Source: Nematopogon swammerdamellus (Eukaryota > Arthropoda > Insecta > Lepidoptera > Adelidae). Taken from it: DNA of 64,000 bases. Location: positions 24,707,349 through 24,771,348 of the forward strand of contig OX336339.1 of the NCBI GenBank assembly GCA_946902875.1, in the 5' to 3' direction. The notes beneath the pieces are model-generated. The model saw only the letters and a list, made by a program, of their open reading frames with translations, was not told the origin of the DNA and searched no databases. Positions 22,261-34,984 of the stretch are shown here, piece by piece (the stretch's first letter is position 1; each line of letters opens with the position of its first letter). Made by a program: the position numbers and the translations under genes.

Positions 22261-24892
22261 TGGGAGATTGTTTATTGTTTATTGTATAATTTCATCCATA
22301 GGTAGGTAACCTACGCTTGGATATGTCGAAAATTCCGCCAGTTCTAAATTCAATGCGAAGAAGAACTGACAAACAATCTTCGCAAGTCAGAATGTTTTGT
22401 TAGTACCTTATAAGTATAATATTATAGTAACTTATAAATAATTAACCCATACTACCGCTAACAAGAGCATTAATATTTACAGGATAAACATGAATACAGA
22501 AGAATCTGACCACTCTGCCTATTTACATTACCATGGTGTGCGTGGGTATTAGTAGGAATTTAGGCGACAACGTATTCTCTGCAGAGTCTTATTATGGCCT
22601 TTCTCTCATCTGATTCTCTCTCATCATCTCTCTCTCCTTACAATGTTCATGCGGCCCGGTCCGCTCTGTTCTTGCGACATTCCAGCTCCTCATTTCAGTC
22701 GCCATCGGTTTCTTAGACAGATCTCCTTAGTACCCAGTAGCCGTGTTAAAAATTACAAACGCTGCACTATAGGTTTCATTGTTGCTCGTTGGATTCCCGC
22801 GAGCGTCCGCTAAACCCATCAGTGATTTTCTTAGGCAGGATTTAATCAATCAATCAAAATATTCTCTATTACACACCGTTACAAATGAGTTGCAAAAGGC
22901 GAGTTTAATGCCTTCTTTTTGGATGTGGAAGAGGTGTATCCTGTACACCTAGGCAATGCAAGCTTAGAAAGGATAGTATTGATAGTACATGTAGATACAT
23001 AGTATAGTTGGAATTACATATTAAATGATTTCGAGCGAATTCTTTGCATAAAGTGTGACGTCCTTCAAGGCAACAGGATCGGCAGTAGGTTCAAGCACCT
23101 CGATCACCGCAACGCGCTCCGCACTTAATATTCAGCAGAAGATTCCTGGGACGCACCCACACTTGCATTTCTCATTCTATCGCATTGCCCGCTCGCCGAA
23201 CTCTCACATTCTGAATTATTTCGTTGGCACTAAAAGCTTTGCGCACACATAATTATATAGTTTGATTTACATAAATAAGTCGAGCGTTATCTAAATCTTG
23301 TGCCTATTGGCAAGAAAATTACGCAATTTTATATGTGGCGTGCCGTCCCGAACGGAGCGTGCAAATTTTGGCGAAACGTGCCTGAACTGCCAAGCTCACT
23401 TACTGAACAGGAACTGGATGTAATAAATCGTATCGATATTCACGGAATCGTTGAAATGTTTGGAAAATAACGTAAACTTAAATTAAAATCCATTGATATT
23501 CAAATGAGAGAAGACGATGTATCCAAACTTAGAGAACGAGTGGGTAAACTTAGAAAACAGCTTCGACAGATTTAGCTACGAATAATCAAGATCGAATAAC
23601 TGAACTAGCATAATTACTAAGATTAAGAATGTCAACAAACTGACAAGTCAAGAACTACAATGTAAGAATATATGTTATGTGTCCAGGAGTCAATTATAAT
23701 TTGTATAAACTAAGATTTTTGATGGGAACAGAAGAATGCCAATAAAGAACCAAACTGTACCACCCAAACCAAATCTAAGCAGGTGTCAGTTATATGAACG
23801 CAATAACGCAACTGTTAAAGGATAGTTAGGTGAATGTCACGTCTCAGGATTTTACCAAATTGGCTATGAAACTATTCAAAACTCACTAGAATAGCAAACT
23901 CCGCACATTAAAAGCGCTCGGTAATAAAACATGAATCGCCTATAAAACGACAAAACAACATTTTTCGATATCTACGTTTGATTTTATTTAGAGTATCCTT
24001 AATCTCGTTTCTTATTGGCACATTAGCAACGCTATATATTATCGAACGAGATTGGTAACCGGAGAGGCGCCACATCCAATTCTGTATTAAAACTCAAAGG
24101 TAATTACTGCTGCTGTTTAGATCGATATCTTAACATAATATGGTCAATAATATCTGACATTATTGTATGAATAAGTTGTTCAGCATAATAAAAAGATTTT
24201 TTGGAAACAACAACTTCGTTCGTGGGACCGAGTGTCTCCATCGTGTCAGCATTACTTTATTTTCCATAAATATTTATCTTAAAATCACTCTTTATTTTGA
24301 ACGGTATAGATGTTTTAGGTTCGTCATATGACTAATGATTATAATGAGGTGTCCGGCCAATACTTTAATCATAGTAAACGACCAATTAATTATATTCTGC
24401 TTAAATTTAGGTTACCTAAGCAAAACAATTCAACCACTGACTTAAAAAAAACTTTAGGTTATTTCTATGAATTCAACACTCTTTTTTATCTCATTCTCGA
24501 CAAACCAAAAGCATAAACTATCTTAGGTAGTCCAAATGTCGTGATAATTTGAATACGTTCCGTCCAGAATGCCAACGAATCATAATGCACGAATTACGCA
24601 CACGCTCTCAAACCGTGCGAGGTAAATGACTTTAATGATTGATGTGTTCAGAATTACCTCACTTGTATATCGTAGATTGCGCAACGATTTTTCAAAATGA
24701 GAGAAGTGTTTAAGACGTCTCAGCGGCGGTCACGAGGGAGCATATGTCTCGGTCGGCGGTAGTCGCATTAGAAGCTTGAGATGTCGTTAAAAGGTCAATC
24801 TCAAGTTCATCGCCCAGAAGATTTCAATTTGGATTTTTTTTCTGCATAAAGACTTCACACACGTCTATAATCCAAATTTGTAATCTGTTTTA
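22261..24892. other. Unassigned intronic stretch
   Basis: No recognised gene or repeat family. A/T-rich; stop codons are frequent in all frames. Confidence 0.4.
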
Positions 24893-24975
24893 CACCATAC
24901 ATACATACATAGCGTCACGCCTGTTTCCCGGTGGGGTAGGCAGAGACAACGGATCTCCACGTGCCACATCACCGT
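24893..24975 (-). mobile_element. LINE family N 3' end with (CATA)n tail
   Basis: Starts with catacatacatacata, then gcgtcacgcctgtttcccgg and ggcagagacaacggatctcc. Reverse orientation. Confidence 0.7.
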
Positions 24976-27330
24976 GCTTTACACCATCTTCTTAATAATC
25001 ATAATTACTGCATTCATTGTTGTTTTCTTCTTTGTCTTATTCAACGGCATAATATGTCTCCAAAGCTTGCTTCTTTCTCTCCTCCAAGTACGATCGGAGC
25101 GTTGATGTATCCATCCAGTAATGTCTTCCGCCAGCCGCCCACAATCTCCTGCATGCAAACTATGTACTTCAGTGCTGAGCGTAAATTCTAAGCAACTGCA
25201 TTAAGTATTGAGAAAAGCGATGCATCAAATCGGGAACGTAAGGAATCGCCAGCATTACGTTCAACAGTAAACAAATTGTTAGCAACACTTTACTCCGTAA
25301 AAACTTGAATTATTACCACCACATCTATAACGCATAATGGCGGACTTCAAGTTTCCTGATAAATGGCAGCTAGTAAAACTATCCTATTACTAAGTCGGAC
25401 TCGTAAAAAGAAACCGCAGCCGGCCATTCTCAAGAAGACGAGCTCTCGCGCCCCACTGTTGGCATCGAAATATTTCAATGTCAATGACCACTATGATTTC
25501 AAGTATCTTAGGGTGGCGGTGGTGAGGCTTTCAACTTTTATTTCTTCAGATCTTTCCAAAATTATATATTTAGATACATTTTCTGATATGCTTAAGTTTT
25601 TTTTATTTGGACGTATTTAAAGCTACATCATTTTTCTAGTAGTCTCTCCACCTGTCTCATAATTTTGGACATAAAACTGAAATTGCTTTTACTGCTGGAC
25701 AAACAGCTACCGCTTGATCTCCTATCGCGTCGTAAAAAGTTACCTTGACCTATGTTCCAGTTCGTGCAAACTCCATTAAAATCTGGTTTATATAATATTC
25801 TACAACGACATGTACAATTTAATATAGAAATGACTTTCCTTTAATATGTAAGTTAACTGATACGTCTAATGGGTAGTTTGAAATATTCATTGCTCAAATA
25901 CTAAAGGTATTTACAGAAGAAAACAAAATAGACAGAATAAACGTTCTGTTTAAGATTAACATATAGTAAAATTTCTAAAATAATGACGATGAAGGGGTTC
26001 TTTCAGTTTTCATGCACCGTGTCATTCATCATATTGCAGAGGCTACGTAAATTTTAAAGCCACAAACCTAGAATCTTTATGTTGATGAATTATTCTGCCA
26101 ATACAGTGCTCCGTTGAATGCGTTTATTATACGAATTTAATAAACAAAATACCCTAAACATAACTCCAAGTGCGTCTCTACGTGATGTCCGATGTCCGAC
26201 TGTGCCACTCGGCTGATGCGCCCTCATTACTTATTCACCTCCGTAGGAACCAACAATATTTCCTATTAGCTCTAGTAACGAACCGAAATCCATTATCAAA
26301 TCTTGATTAATTGTCGATACTCTTAAACCGACGTTCTGTCATTTCTCTTCCATAATCGGTTAGTTCAAACAACCTCGACAGGGGGTCCGGACTATCTCTG
26401 TACTCCCATAAGCCAGCCGCTTCGCTTTTTGTCCTTTTTCTAATCTTCGATCGGAGTCGGAGCCCCGCTCGCATCGTGGAATGATAGCGATGCGGCGCAG
26501 TCGGCTCCGACTGTCGAATACTCGAAAGAAACAAAGGTATATTCGTCTAGTTCTGTGCCCTTACATTCTTACACATGTACACCCGCATATCTGCTCTCTC
26601 TCAGGCTCTGTTGCAACCGTCTGCGTCGTCGCGTCGTCTTCTCATCGGGTACCGTTCAGGATAGGACGTAAAGAAACATTCATATTTCTTCATTCAAATA
26701 ATTAAATCTACATAATGCTAGAGGAAATGTGGCCGCTATTGGAACGTTGAACCCCACTCGACGTCGAAACAAAATGAATACGTGAAAAAGGGGCCTTAAT
26801 ATTTTATATAGACAAAATGGCCGACGCTAAAACGTTCATCTGACTTATTGATTTGAAGATAAATTTGACAAATTGAATTAGTAAGATGACCTTGGGATAC
26901 TAGTTTTTGTAGAGGTTTTAGAAATTTAAGTGAGTATAACATGGCGGCGTTTAATTTATCTATTTTGTGTCCCGTCCAGTTGTCATAATAGTGTCGGATA
27001 ATGGGTACTTAGTTATGGCTTCTTAAATCTAATTCAACAGATAAGAGGAATCTTCGGTTGATGCCCCCGACTTATGCCCATCGGGTAAATATGAAGCTCC
27101 ATGTCGTTTACTAAATTTATATTAATATTTATCTATGTTATAACTCACATTGCCTGTTGTTCTTTATGGTTATTTTCATCCTTATCGAAATATATTTAAT
27201 AAATTTCAATCAAGGATTCCCAGTTTATTGTAGTTTTTTCGTGTAGTCTTTCCCAATAGGGGGATTATTTTTTGTAAGGTTTTTCTAGTTCTTCGATGAA
27301 TTTTAACATTTATTCGGCAGTTTTATTGTT
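24976..27330. other. Unassigned intronic stretch
   Basis: No recognised gene. A short GC-richer part near 26380-26660 carries tandem 'gtcggag/ctccgac' motifs in inverted orientation. Confidence 0.4.
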
Positions 27331-27720
27331 TTTAGGTTCCCGTACCCCGTACGGAAGCCTATTACTAAGCTGTCTTTATGTCTGTCTGTCCGTCCGTCCT
27401 TCTGATGGCTGTAACTTTGGAATCGTATAGCACGACCGAAGGGAAGCACTGACGTGGCACCAAGTTCACCCGGTGTTATGGGCTGACATCACGGATGTTG
27501 TAGGTGATGTAGCCAACCGTGTCAGTTTCCATAAAAAAAAAAAAAAAGCTAGTCTGTTGAATTTTTTACAGAATATGAGTTATTTTGGCGGATATAACAA
27601 CAAATAATAAAAAAATTCAAACGGGAAAGTTAAGGGATCCCCATTAAAGGAACTTTTATTTGTTGTGCGGAAACCATGGTGCGCGTGTCCGACTCGCACT
27701 TGGCCGATTTGTTTTCTATT
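27331..27720 (+). repeat. 'ggttccgta' family element split by SINE S6
   Basis: ggttcccgtaccccgtacgg to cagt...; it resumes after the SINE at gctagtctgttgaatttttt and ends gtgtccgactcgcacttggc. Confidence 0.8.
27432..27547 (+). mobile_element. 5'-truncated SINE inserted in a 'ggttccgta' repeat (S6)
   Basis: Only the last ~100 bp of the SINE (from accgaagggaagcactgacg) plus A15. It splits a 'ggttccgta' element between aatcgtatagc and gctagtctgttgaa, where uninterrupted copies read straight through. Any target duplication is at most a few bases. Confidence 0.88.
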
Positions 27721-28084
27721 AATTATCAATATGAAAATGTCAGTGTAAAGTGTTTCCCACGTCTACAACTCAGTATTAATAATTTCATTGACGGCTGAAG
27801 TAATCAATTTGCTTCTCCAAACAAGCTACCAGTAAGTTAATTTTAATTGAACAACTAACCAGCAATCCGTGTCCCATTATTCACTTCTCGTAGAAATTAA
27901 TAAAACTTAATAACTTTCCAATCACAATGGCGCTTAATTAAATCAAATAAACTCTATCGATATTTATTTAAGTAAGCCTCGAGCCCTCCTCGTCCGTCTC
28001 TTTGGTAAAAATCACAGTCAGGGCCGGCTTATGCCATGTATGTAGAGGCCCCTAGGCAATGCAAGTCTCGGGGCCCCCTCTCCC

Positions 28085-28262
28085 CACTGGATGTAAGATG
28101 ACCGCATAGCAGCTTCGGGTGTGTTCTCCTTTAGTCCAGTGTAGCCAGCAATCCAGGGAAGTCTCCGGTATGCCACCTACCATCTCGGAGGTGATATTGG
28201 CTGGTCGGAGCATGTGCTTTGGCCCCTCCGACTCAGCCACACATACCGGATTACATAAAAAA
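28085..28262 (+). mobile_element. SINE-B copy
   Basis: Same body as 14891-15152 (agccagcaatccagggaagt, gtgctttggcccctccgact), ending taccggattacataaaaaaa. It lies inside a larger composite repeat running from about 28015 to 29285. Confidence 0.7.
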
Positions 28263-28275
28263 ACGTAGGTAGTCC

Positions 28276-28373
28276 CACGCAATCGCCGTGCATCACAGAA
28301 TGTCCATGGGCATCGTTAGACATCTACTTGTAGGTGAAACGATGCCACATGTCGCGGTATGCATTAAAAAAAA
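28276..28373 (+). mobile_element. CR1-like LINE 3'-terminal scrap
   Basis: About 100 bp resembling the extreme end of the CR1-like family (gaatgtccatgggcatcgtt, cacatgtcgcggtatgcatt) plus a short A run. Confidence 0.5.
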
Positions 28374-28677
28374 TGTCTCTAAGTAGAGTTTAATGTATGT
28401 CATTTATAAAAACTACACTATAACACAATATATGTAGATAGGTAATGTAATGTAATTTTATGCAATACTTGCAAATTGTGATTGTGTAGTAAAATTATAA
28501 CAATGATTTACTTCATGATTAATTGTAAATCATCATCAATAATCCATATGAGTATGAGAAGTAATAAATTAATGTAAAATCGTTTTTTTGTGAAATTGTT
28601 TGTCCTAAATAAATCTAAAATCTTTGTAAAATGAAAACGAAAGCGTCAAACTACGTTAACTTTACTTACTCTTTACT

Positions 28678-29191
28678 TATTGGCGTCCTTGGACTCTATC
28701 CAGCGCCGTGCTATCCGTCTAATTGGTGATCCCAAGCTCACGGAGAGACTTGAATCATTGGGCCACAGGCGAACAATCGGTTCTCTCAGCCTGTTCTATA
28801 GGTACTACCATGGACGTTGCTCTGATGAATTGGCTTCTCTCATCCCTCCAGCCCCCATCCGTCTCCGCCACACACGCCGGACTCGCTCGGAACATCCTTA
28901 TGTTGTTGACACCCAACTACTAAGAACACATCGTTTTTCGAAATCTTTCCTGTGTCGAACGGCGAAAATATGGAACGGTCTTCCGGTGAGTGTGTTCCCC
29001 ACCACCTATAACCTGGGAATCTTCAAAAGGCGTGTCAATAAATTAGACGACAACATTTTTGTCCGCCTCATAGCCGGCATGGCGCCTCTCTGGGCGTGGT
29101 TTCGCGAGGAATGGTGTTATTGGCTGTGTCTGATCTTCCGTTGAAGTATTGGGCACAGACACCCGCGCCGGCTGCCTATAAAAAAAAAAAA
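28678..29191 (+). mobile_element. CR1-like LINE ORF2 C-terminus, 154 codons, with poly(A)
   Basis: An open frame at 28680-29144 gives the domain that follows the reverse transcriptase in many lepidopteran CR1-like elements: LDSIQRRAIRLIGDPKL, SLFYRYYHGRCSDEL, LRTHRFSKSFLCRTAKIWN, TYNLGIFKRRVN. A 3' UTR of ~45 bp and A12 follow. The copy is 5'-truncated and lacks the reverse transcriptase and endonuclease. It is a different subfamily from the 58653-59205 copy. Confidence 0.8.
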
Positions 29192-29953
29192 ACTTATTTT
29201 TCTCACGGGCCTCAGAGCCCCTAGGCGGCACGGGGCCCATAGGCAGTTGCCTACATTGCGTATGGATAATCCGGTACTGATCGCAGTCGTAAATAGAGAA
29301 ACGATTGAGTCATCACAACAAAATGCGAGTACTGTGAGCATCTCGTCTGTCGAGGCTGCGTTGCGTTGTGGAGTGTAGACTTGTAGAGGTGGAGGCGAGT
29401 GCTCTCGACAATGCGGTCAGCGCACAATGCCTTCTTATAGATTTCTTTGCTCTTATCTGGTGTGACTGCGCGCTTTTATTATGCCTTAATTCTCGAGGAA
29501 GTTTGAGTTTGTTGGGTTATAGGTTTGTAATATAATAAAGTCTCGTTTGGTATCTCTTGTGGGGCGGCGCGGCGTGGGCCGGAGATGGTATCGGCGGGGT
29601 ACGGCGAGAGGCGCGTCCGCTGGGCGTGCTCGCTCGGTGATGTCGCTGTTTGTTCGGGTTTCATTAGCGGCAGTTACCACGCCACAAATTATCGAGCCGC
29701 TCGATATCGAGAATTGCTTGATTTTGACATTGTATGTGTGAGATATTCTTTAATTAATATGTTTCGTTTTGTTCCACGTAGTTACACCTACAGAAATGTA
29801 TTTTTGAAACGAAGATTTTTAACGCACGTTTGAGATGACGATCTAACTCAGAAAATGTGAAACGTCACGAAAATACGAACGGACGTTGCAACGCTCCTCA
29901 TTGGCTGGGCGTTGACTCAGCTATGCGAGCGACATTTATGAGATTCTTTTCAA

Positions 29954-30073
29954 GTCGGTTGAAATTTTCACAGATTATGTGTTATTTTGGAGGTTATAAT
30001 AACAAATAATAAAAAAAGTGAAAATTAAGGGGGGGGGGGGGGAGTCCCCAGAGTACAAGAAGTGTATTTTTTC
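29954..30073 (+). repeat. 'ggttccgta' family internal fragment with G13 run
   Basis: gttgaaattttcacagatta, tataataacaaataataaaa, then a 13-G run at about 30030-30042 in place of the family's short 'gggg'. Confidence 0.65.
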
Positions 30074-30081
30074 GAGGGGTT

Positions 30082-30371
30082 TAACATCCGTGATGTCAGC
30101 CCATAATACCGGGTGAACTAGGTGTCGTATCAGTGCTTCACTTCATTTCATGTCAGCTACACTGAACTGGACCGTTTCGACCGACTACCACCTAGTAAGG
30201 TAAGATGGCAAGGGACTTGCAGTTTTATGTGGAATCCGAACCACGGTCAGCCTCCAACGGCCGAGCACTTAATATGTGGTCGAGCCTTCCTTCACCAATC
30301 CAAGTACTGATCGAGCTCAGCGTTGCATAACAACAGTCGACCGACCGCACCACTGAGCTACCGGGGCTGAC
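30082..30371 (-). mobile_element. tRNA/5S-type SINE, internally deleted (S7)
   Basis: Lacks the extreme tail and has deletions in the body, but keeps the head (ctcggtagctcagt with a G insertion, and part of the 5S-like block). Confidence 0.75.
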
Positions 30372-30949
30372 GGCTCTCTACGGCAGTTATGCCGGTTTTT
30401 GTAAAAAAATAAATTGGTGTTTCGCATTTTTTCGCACACAAATACGAGTAGTTCACATACCGAACTAAGCGAAATTTGTTTTGAATGTGCAAAACTTAGT
30501 GCATAGGATTGTTTAGTATTCACCTGGGTCCGCATACCAGTTCTACTAAGTCGCAATTTGCATTCAAATCGTTTACTTAGGGAAGAATGCATCCCCCTCC
30601 TCCGCCGGTCAATCCACTCCCGCGCATTATGACTTGCAGACTCGGGAAACACTCACTGGGATCGCCTTTATCTTTTATGTGTTGCTCGACAGCCAGTGTA
30701 GAGCTTATCGTAAATGAACAGTAAAATACTTGTTTTAATATTTCGAGAAACAGGTCGTGAATAACAGATTTTTTAGGGTTTCGTTCCTACCCTAAGCTGT
30801 AGTGTGTTTTTAGTAGTCGGACAAAAATTACAATTAAAATTAAAATTACAATTCGGATTAAAATTTTGATTTACAATTTAAATAAAAATTACAATATTCG
30901 AATTAAAATTTTAATTTTATCCCAAAAAGCTCCGTCTGATCTACAGATA

Positions 30950-31112
30950 CAATGATGGACCCTGCTCGGAGGAACTTGCACCCAACCTATCTCTCCAGCC
31001 TAGAACGATAAAAAAAGTATCCATTTGAGATCCATCATTGCTCAAAATCGATTCTATGTAGCACCGTTAGGATTTTGGAATTGTCTACCGGCGGCAATTT
31101 TTCTATATTAAA
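30950..31112 (+). mobile_element. Possible LINE ORF C-terminal remnant
   Basis: Broken frames give LIYRYNDGPCSEELAPNLS and FYVAPLGFWNCLPAAIF, resembling the same post-RT LINE domain. Stops and indels prevent a firm family call. Confidence 0.4.
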
Positions 31113-31704
31113 ATGTTCATATACATAGTTACAATAAAATGTTACCATTTCATAAAATTTCATTACATTTAACAAAATAGTATGTGAGCTTTCTTATGTT
31201 ATTTATTATCAAAACTCGTTGCCTGAACTTCCATTCTACACAATTTTAAATGTGATAATCACACGACCTGCAGACCTAAAATTGCATCTGCATGAGCACG
31301 ATCAATCAAAGGCAAATCGCATCTCATCCCCACAGTAAAATACAATCCCAAAAAGAATTATAACCATAAGAACCCCCCTCCAAAATGGCGAAAAAGAAAC
31401 GAAAATTGCTCGGCGAGGAGGACTTTTCTTCATTAATCATACTAATGAGAGCGACGGTGTATATGTGTGTGTGTGTGTGCGGACGCATGGGTACATTTTT
31501 GGGCATGTGTATTTTCTGTAAGAATGGAGCTGGCTCTGTTTCGGTTAGTTGGCGACTTGAACGCGCAAAAACCTGGTCCGCAACGTGTACGTACAACTTT
31601 GGCGTCGGTGCACATAGTGCCTTCTCTTTGATTTCTTAGACAAAAAGTTATTTTATGTAACACACAATCCGGAATCGCTGAATCAGAGGGACTCCTACTC
31701 CGAC

Positions 31705-31748
31705 CAGCCAATACTTATTTATACGTTGTATAAATAAGGTATTGGCTG
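31705..31748. repeat. 20-bp hairpin, 3-base loop, within a SINE-B-like scrap
   Basis: cagccaatacttatttatac / gtataaataaggtattggctg around gtt. The left arm overlaps a SINE-B-like piece (ctccgaccagccaata). Another SINE-B-like scrap is at 32031-32062. Confidence 0.7.
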
Positions 31749-32374
31749 TTTAGGTCAAGACATTTAATATGTATTTTCAATATGGCCCTAGTTGACTAAA
31801 ATAAAGAGATAAATAAATGAATAAAAAAATCTACTTAATAGTTTTTTTTACTTAAATAGGTATAGTATGTTATATTTAACGTACCTAATTAAAACTTAGT
31901 ATGTAAGGTACTCTTAAAATATGACGAATCCGAGTGCCGTGTACTGTCTATGGACGATGAATAAAGAACAAAGAATAAAGAAAAAATGTTGTGTGTTCTT
32001 TATGGCGAAATAAATATCTGAATCTTATCACCTCTGTGAAGGTGCCATACCAGAGACTTCTTTCTGAAAGAATTCCTGACTATACAGGACTAGAGAAGAA
32101 CACAGTCGAGGCCGAAATAATGATGAAATGTCCTTCAATCCATGTCTCCTAATAATAAATGTTCGTTTCGATAGTAACATCTCATAATGTTTTGCTAACG
32201 TGACGAGCTTAAGTAGTGACAAATATTGTGATGTAATTTTTTCAAAGACTTGCTCACTCCTAGCGAGACTCCACAACCACAAACGTTAGAGGATCCTTGA
32301 CATTTTATTCGTAAACACTCCACTAAAATATGGTTATTAAATTTGGTTACAAAAAAATGGGAAGAAATCATATA

Positions 32375-32460
32375 AATAAGTCCGCCTTTGCTCACTCCTG
32401 TATTTATTGTTTCTTTTTGTGTACCTGTTCTTCTTTCAGTTGTGTGCAATAGTTTCCATT
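32375..32460 (+). repeat. LINE-tail P fragment
   Basis: aataagtccgcctttgctca, ttcttctttcagttgtgtgc. Confidence 0.6.
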
Positions 32461-32739
32461 CTATTCTGAAGTTTATATCTAGAATATAATTAATTTATAC
32501 TTTACTAACACTTAATAAAATTAAACTAATATAAATTAAGACTAAAATACAAATATATTAAAGTACGAAAATTTCGCCGCATTCAACCGTGTCGTCGCCC
32601 TAGCGGTACCCAGCACACTGGCTCTGTTGCCGCTCTGATTTTCGAGACTAATTCTAAAACTTCTAAAATTGACATTTGCCATTTATATATTCAAGAAGAA
32701 CTTGTAATTTTGGGCAGTAAAATTATTAACGTTGAAACA

Positions 32740-33260
32740 TTTTGCATAATATCCTACACAACCTTCTCATTTGTCAGCGTAGATCGTCCGACACGAACTA
32801 CAATGCGCTCGCTTCTGACTCGTTGAATTATTCGAGGGCAGTCTTTAATCGGTATTTGAAGTTTAAAATCGGGCAGCGAACTCGCATTTTTAGAATTATT
32901 AATTTGGTGCTGTTCCCGCGTCGCTGTACTCTGCCACTTTTTCTCGCCAATTCTTCATACATAAAACATGTTAATAGCCCAAGAACAACGTGCGCGGTGT
33001 CTTCGTCTTTTTCTATGACGTCTGATTAATGTTTGTGCGCGGGCTGAGCTCAGAAAATTAGTCCAAATTAAAGCTCGCTTGTCGTGTATTGATTTAGCGA
33101 TTGTTTTGATTTCATTAATCACTTTATTTATTTCACCGGCTATATTAATAAGCGGCCGTTTCGTTACCTGCTCGTCAGTCTTGTTAATTGATTAAGCGTT
33201 CGCTTTTACTATTCTCTAATTATTATTCTGCGATTTAGTACCTATTTCAAGTTTCGTAAA
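32740..33260. promoter_or_regulatory. Candidate intronic regulatory block
   Basis: No recognised repeat; contains ttgttaattgattaagcg and gctatattaataagcgg TAAT-type motifs. A 95-codon frame starts here, but no domain is recognised. Confidence 0.25.
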
Positions 33261-33540
33261 GGTCATTATTCTCGTTTTAAAATTTTAAGATAAGCAATAA
33301 AGAAGAAAAAATGTTTTGGAATGAACTTCCTTATCGCACGTTACACTCCAGACACTTATGGCGAATGAGAGCTACCTAGGCCGTAAAAAGTGTAAGACTT
33401 CGACCGTCAGGACACTTTTGCTGTACTATGTGTGTTTGTGTGTTTACAAGCGTATGACTATGTATAGCTATATTACTGCATTATGTACGTCAGTTGTTTT
33501 TTTTTTCATTTATTTACTCTCAAACGTTGTTAATATAAGC

Positions 33541-33789
33541 TCAAATGGCAGTGGGCTGGGTACGTTAGCCCATGAGATGACGACCTTGCCTTGGAGTAAC
33601 CGTGTCATACACTGGCGGCCGTGGACTGGAAAACGGAGTGTGGTAATACCACCCGCCAGGTGGGACGACTACATCAAGGACGTCGGCGGAAAGCAGTGGT
33701 TCCGAACCGCTGAAGGCCGGGAGGACTGAAGGAAAATTGGAGAGGTGAATGTCCAGCAGTGGACGCTTACACGCTGACTGACTGACTGG
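33541..33789 (+). mobile_element. RTE 3'-end fragment, + strand
   Basis: A 5'-truncated copy of the same RTE family: WSNRVIHWRPWTGKRS, PPARWDDYI and RTAEGRED match the C-terminus of the near-intact copy. There is an early stop where the other copy has Trp. It ends in (TGAC)n at 33773-33788. The open frame at 33358-33729 only reads into it by chance. Confidence 0.85.
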
Positions 33790-34984
33790 ATTTATTTCAT
33801 TGTGCCTGCTATTTAACACATAATATATAGCGAAAGGAACTTCGTTCCAACCGGGTGTCCCACGACACATCTCGCATTTTTAATTATCATGTTTTTATTT
33901 CTACAATAATTATAATTTCCAAAGAGCGACGTAATAGAAACTCTTTGATAATTTCACAGAATAATGATATTACAGAAAAGACATTAACAGAAGAAAGACA
34001 GACAGCCCATTTAAAGCAAAATGTTCAAGTGTAAGTATAAAAACTGTTGTCTAAAACTTACAGGCTTGTGTTGCATAAATTAATACGCCAAGGAACAATC
34101 AACACCAACGCGACTACGTAATGGCTTTCAAAATTCCTCCACCCACGAAAATAATAATCATAAATCTAGGAAACGTCTAAGCATCGGGACATAGGCCTGG
34201 CATTATTCTACCCCCGCGCCACTTACTTTAGCCTAGTGATTTACGTCTATTGTGCGCCGTCATTAGATCACACTGCCTCGTCTGGTCCCCGAAGCCCGAA
34301 GCCGTGCTGGCGTAGAAACAAGCGATGCCCGTCCATTATAACCTCTTTTGTTCACATCTCAGGAGTTGACCATTCAGAAGCAGTCAGACTTGAGAAAATG
34401 TCCATTGTGACTTAAATGAATTCTCGTGGAGTTGCACCATAAACTGCCACCATTCGATTATTCCTCCCGGGCGACGTATAGTGCCGATGCAGTTTTATGC
34501 CTATTATTACTTGTCCTACGAGAGTTTTTCGAACTACCGCTTCTGGCAATAAACTGACGGGCAACATGGAATGAGGATCTCAGGAGCGCCCTGCATGCAT
34601 ATTGATTCTGAGTCATTAATCATAATATGCAAAGTAGACTGCATAATTACGTCCGTGTATGATAATAGATTTAGTATATTGAAAATATACTAAATTCAAT
34701 AGAATAGAAACTACTGCGCACACTTAATATCACTACATGAAAAGAACACGAAAATAAAGGTGTGCACAAAGCGGACTTAACATTAAAGTAATTTCTACCA
34801 GTGAACATTTCATTCAACTCAATGTACTTCTTTCTTCTGTATGTCCATCCGTTGTAACAAATTAATTAAGGATATTTTTTATCAAATGTAGTTTATTTTA
34901 TACTTCTACCTACATCCATATCTTCTCCTATCTACCACAAGTTAATGCATTTTCCTAATTGCACAATTCATTTCTCTCTTCCAG
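33790..34984. other. Unassigned intronic stretch before exon A
   Basis: No recognised repeat apart from short A/T runs; 34170-34560 is somewhat GC-richer. It ends in the exon A acceptor. Confidence 0.4.

Larger units (their letters stand above)
28015..29285. repeat. Possible composite element bounded by inverted ends
   Basis: cagggccggcttatgccatg, taggcccctaggcaatgc-like left edge and gggcccataggcagttgcct, acattgcgtatggataatcc right edge are roughly inverted. SINE-B, a CR1 scrap and a CR1 3' end lie between, so they may be insertions into an older element. Confidence 0.4.
1..34984 (+). other. Intron (or introns) upstream of the first visible ft exon
   Basis: No segment in this stretch reads as a cadherin repeat on the + strand, and the first acceptor that joins a cadherin frame is at 34984/34985. 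It is therefore inferred to be intronic sequence of the same gene, unless the gene's upstream part lies elsewhere or a very short or untranslated exon was missed. It is dense in SINE, LINE-tail and 'ggttccgta'-type repeats, listed separately, with less repetitive blocks between them. Confidence 0.6.

Noticed and set aside
28015..29285. Treating this as one autonomous transposon
   Set aside because: The inverted ends are imperfect and the interior is three unrelated retroposon pieces; kept only as a low-confidence composite.
29486..29833. Overlapping frames of 61-82 codons near 29.5 kb
   Set aside because: Four mutually overlapping frames on both strands in GC-rich DNA; no domain, no splice context.
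33358..33729. 123-codon + strand frame
   Set aside because: Only its second half has homology, and that is the RTE C-terminus; the first half is chance read-in.
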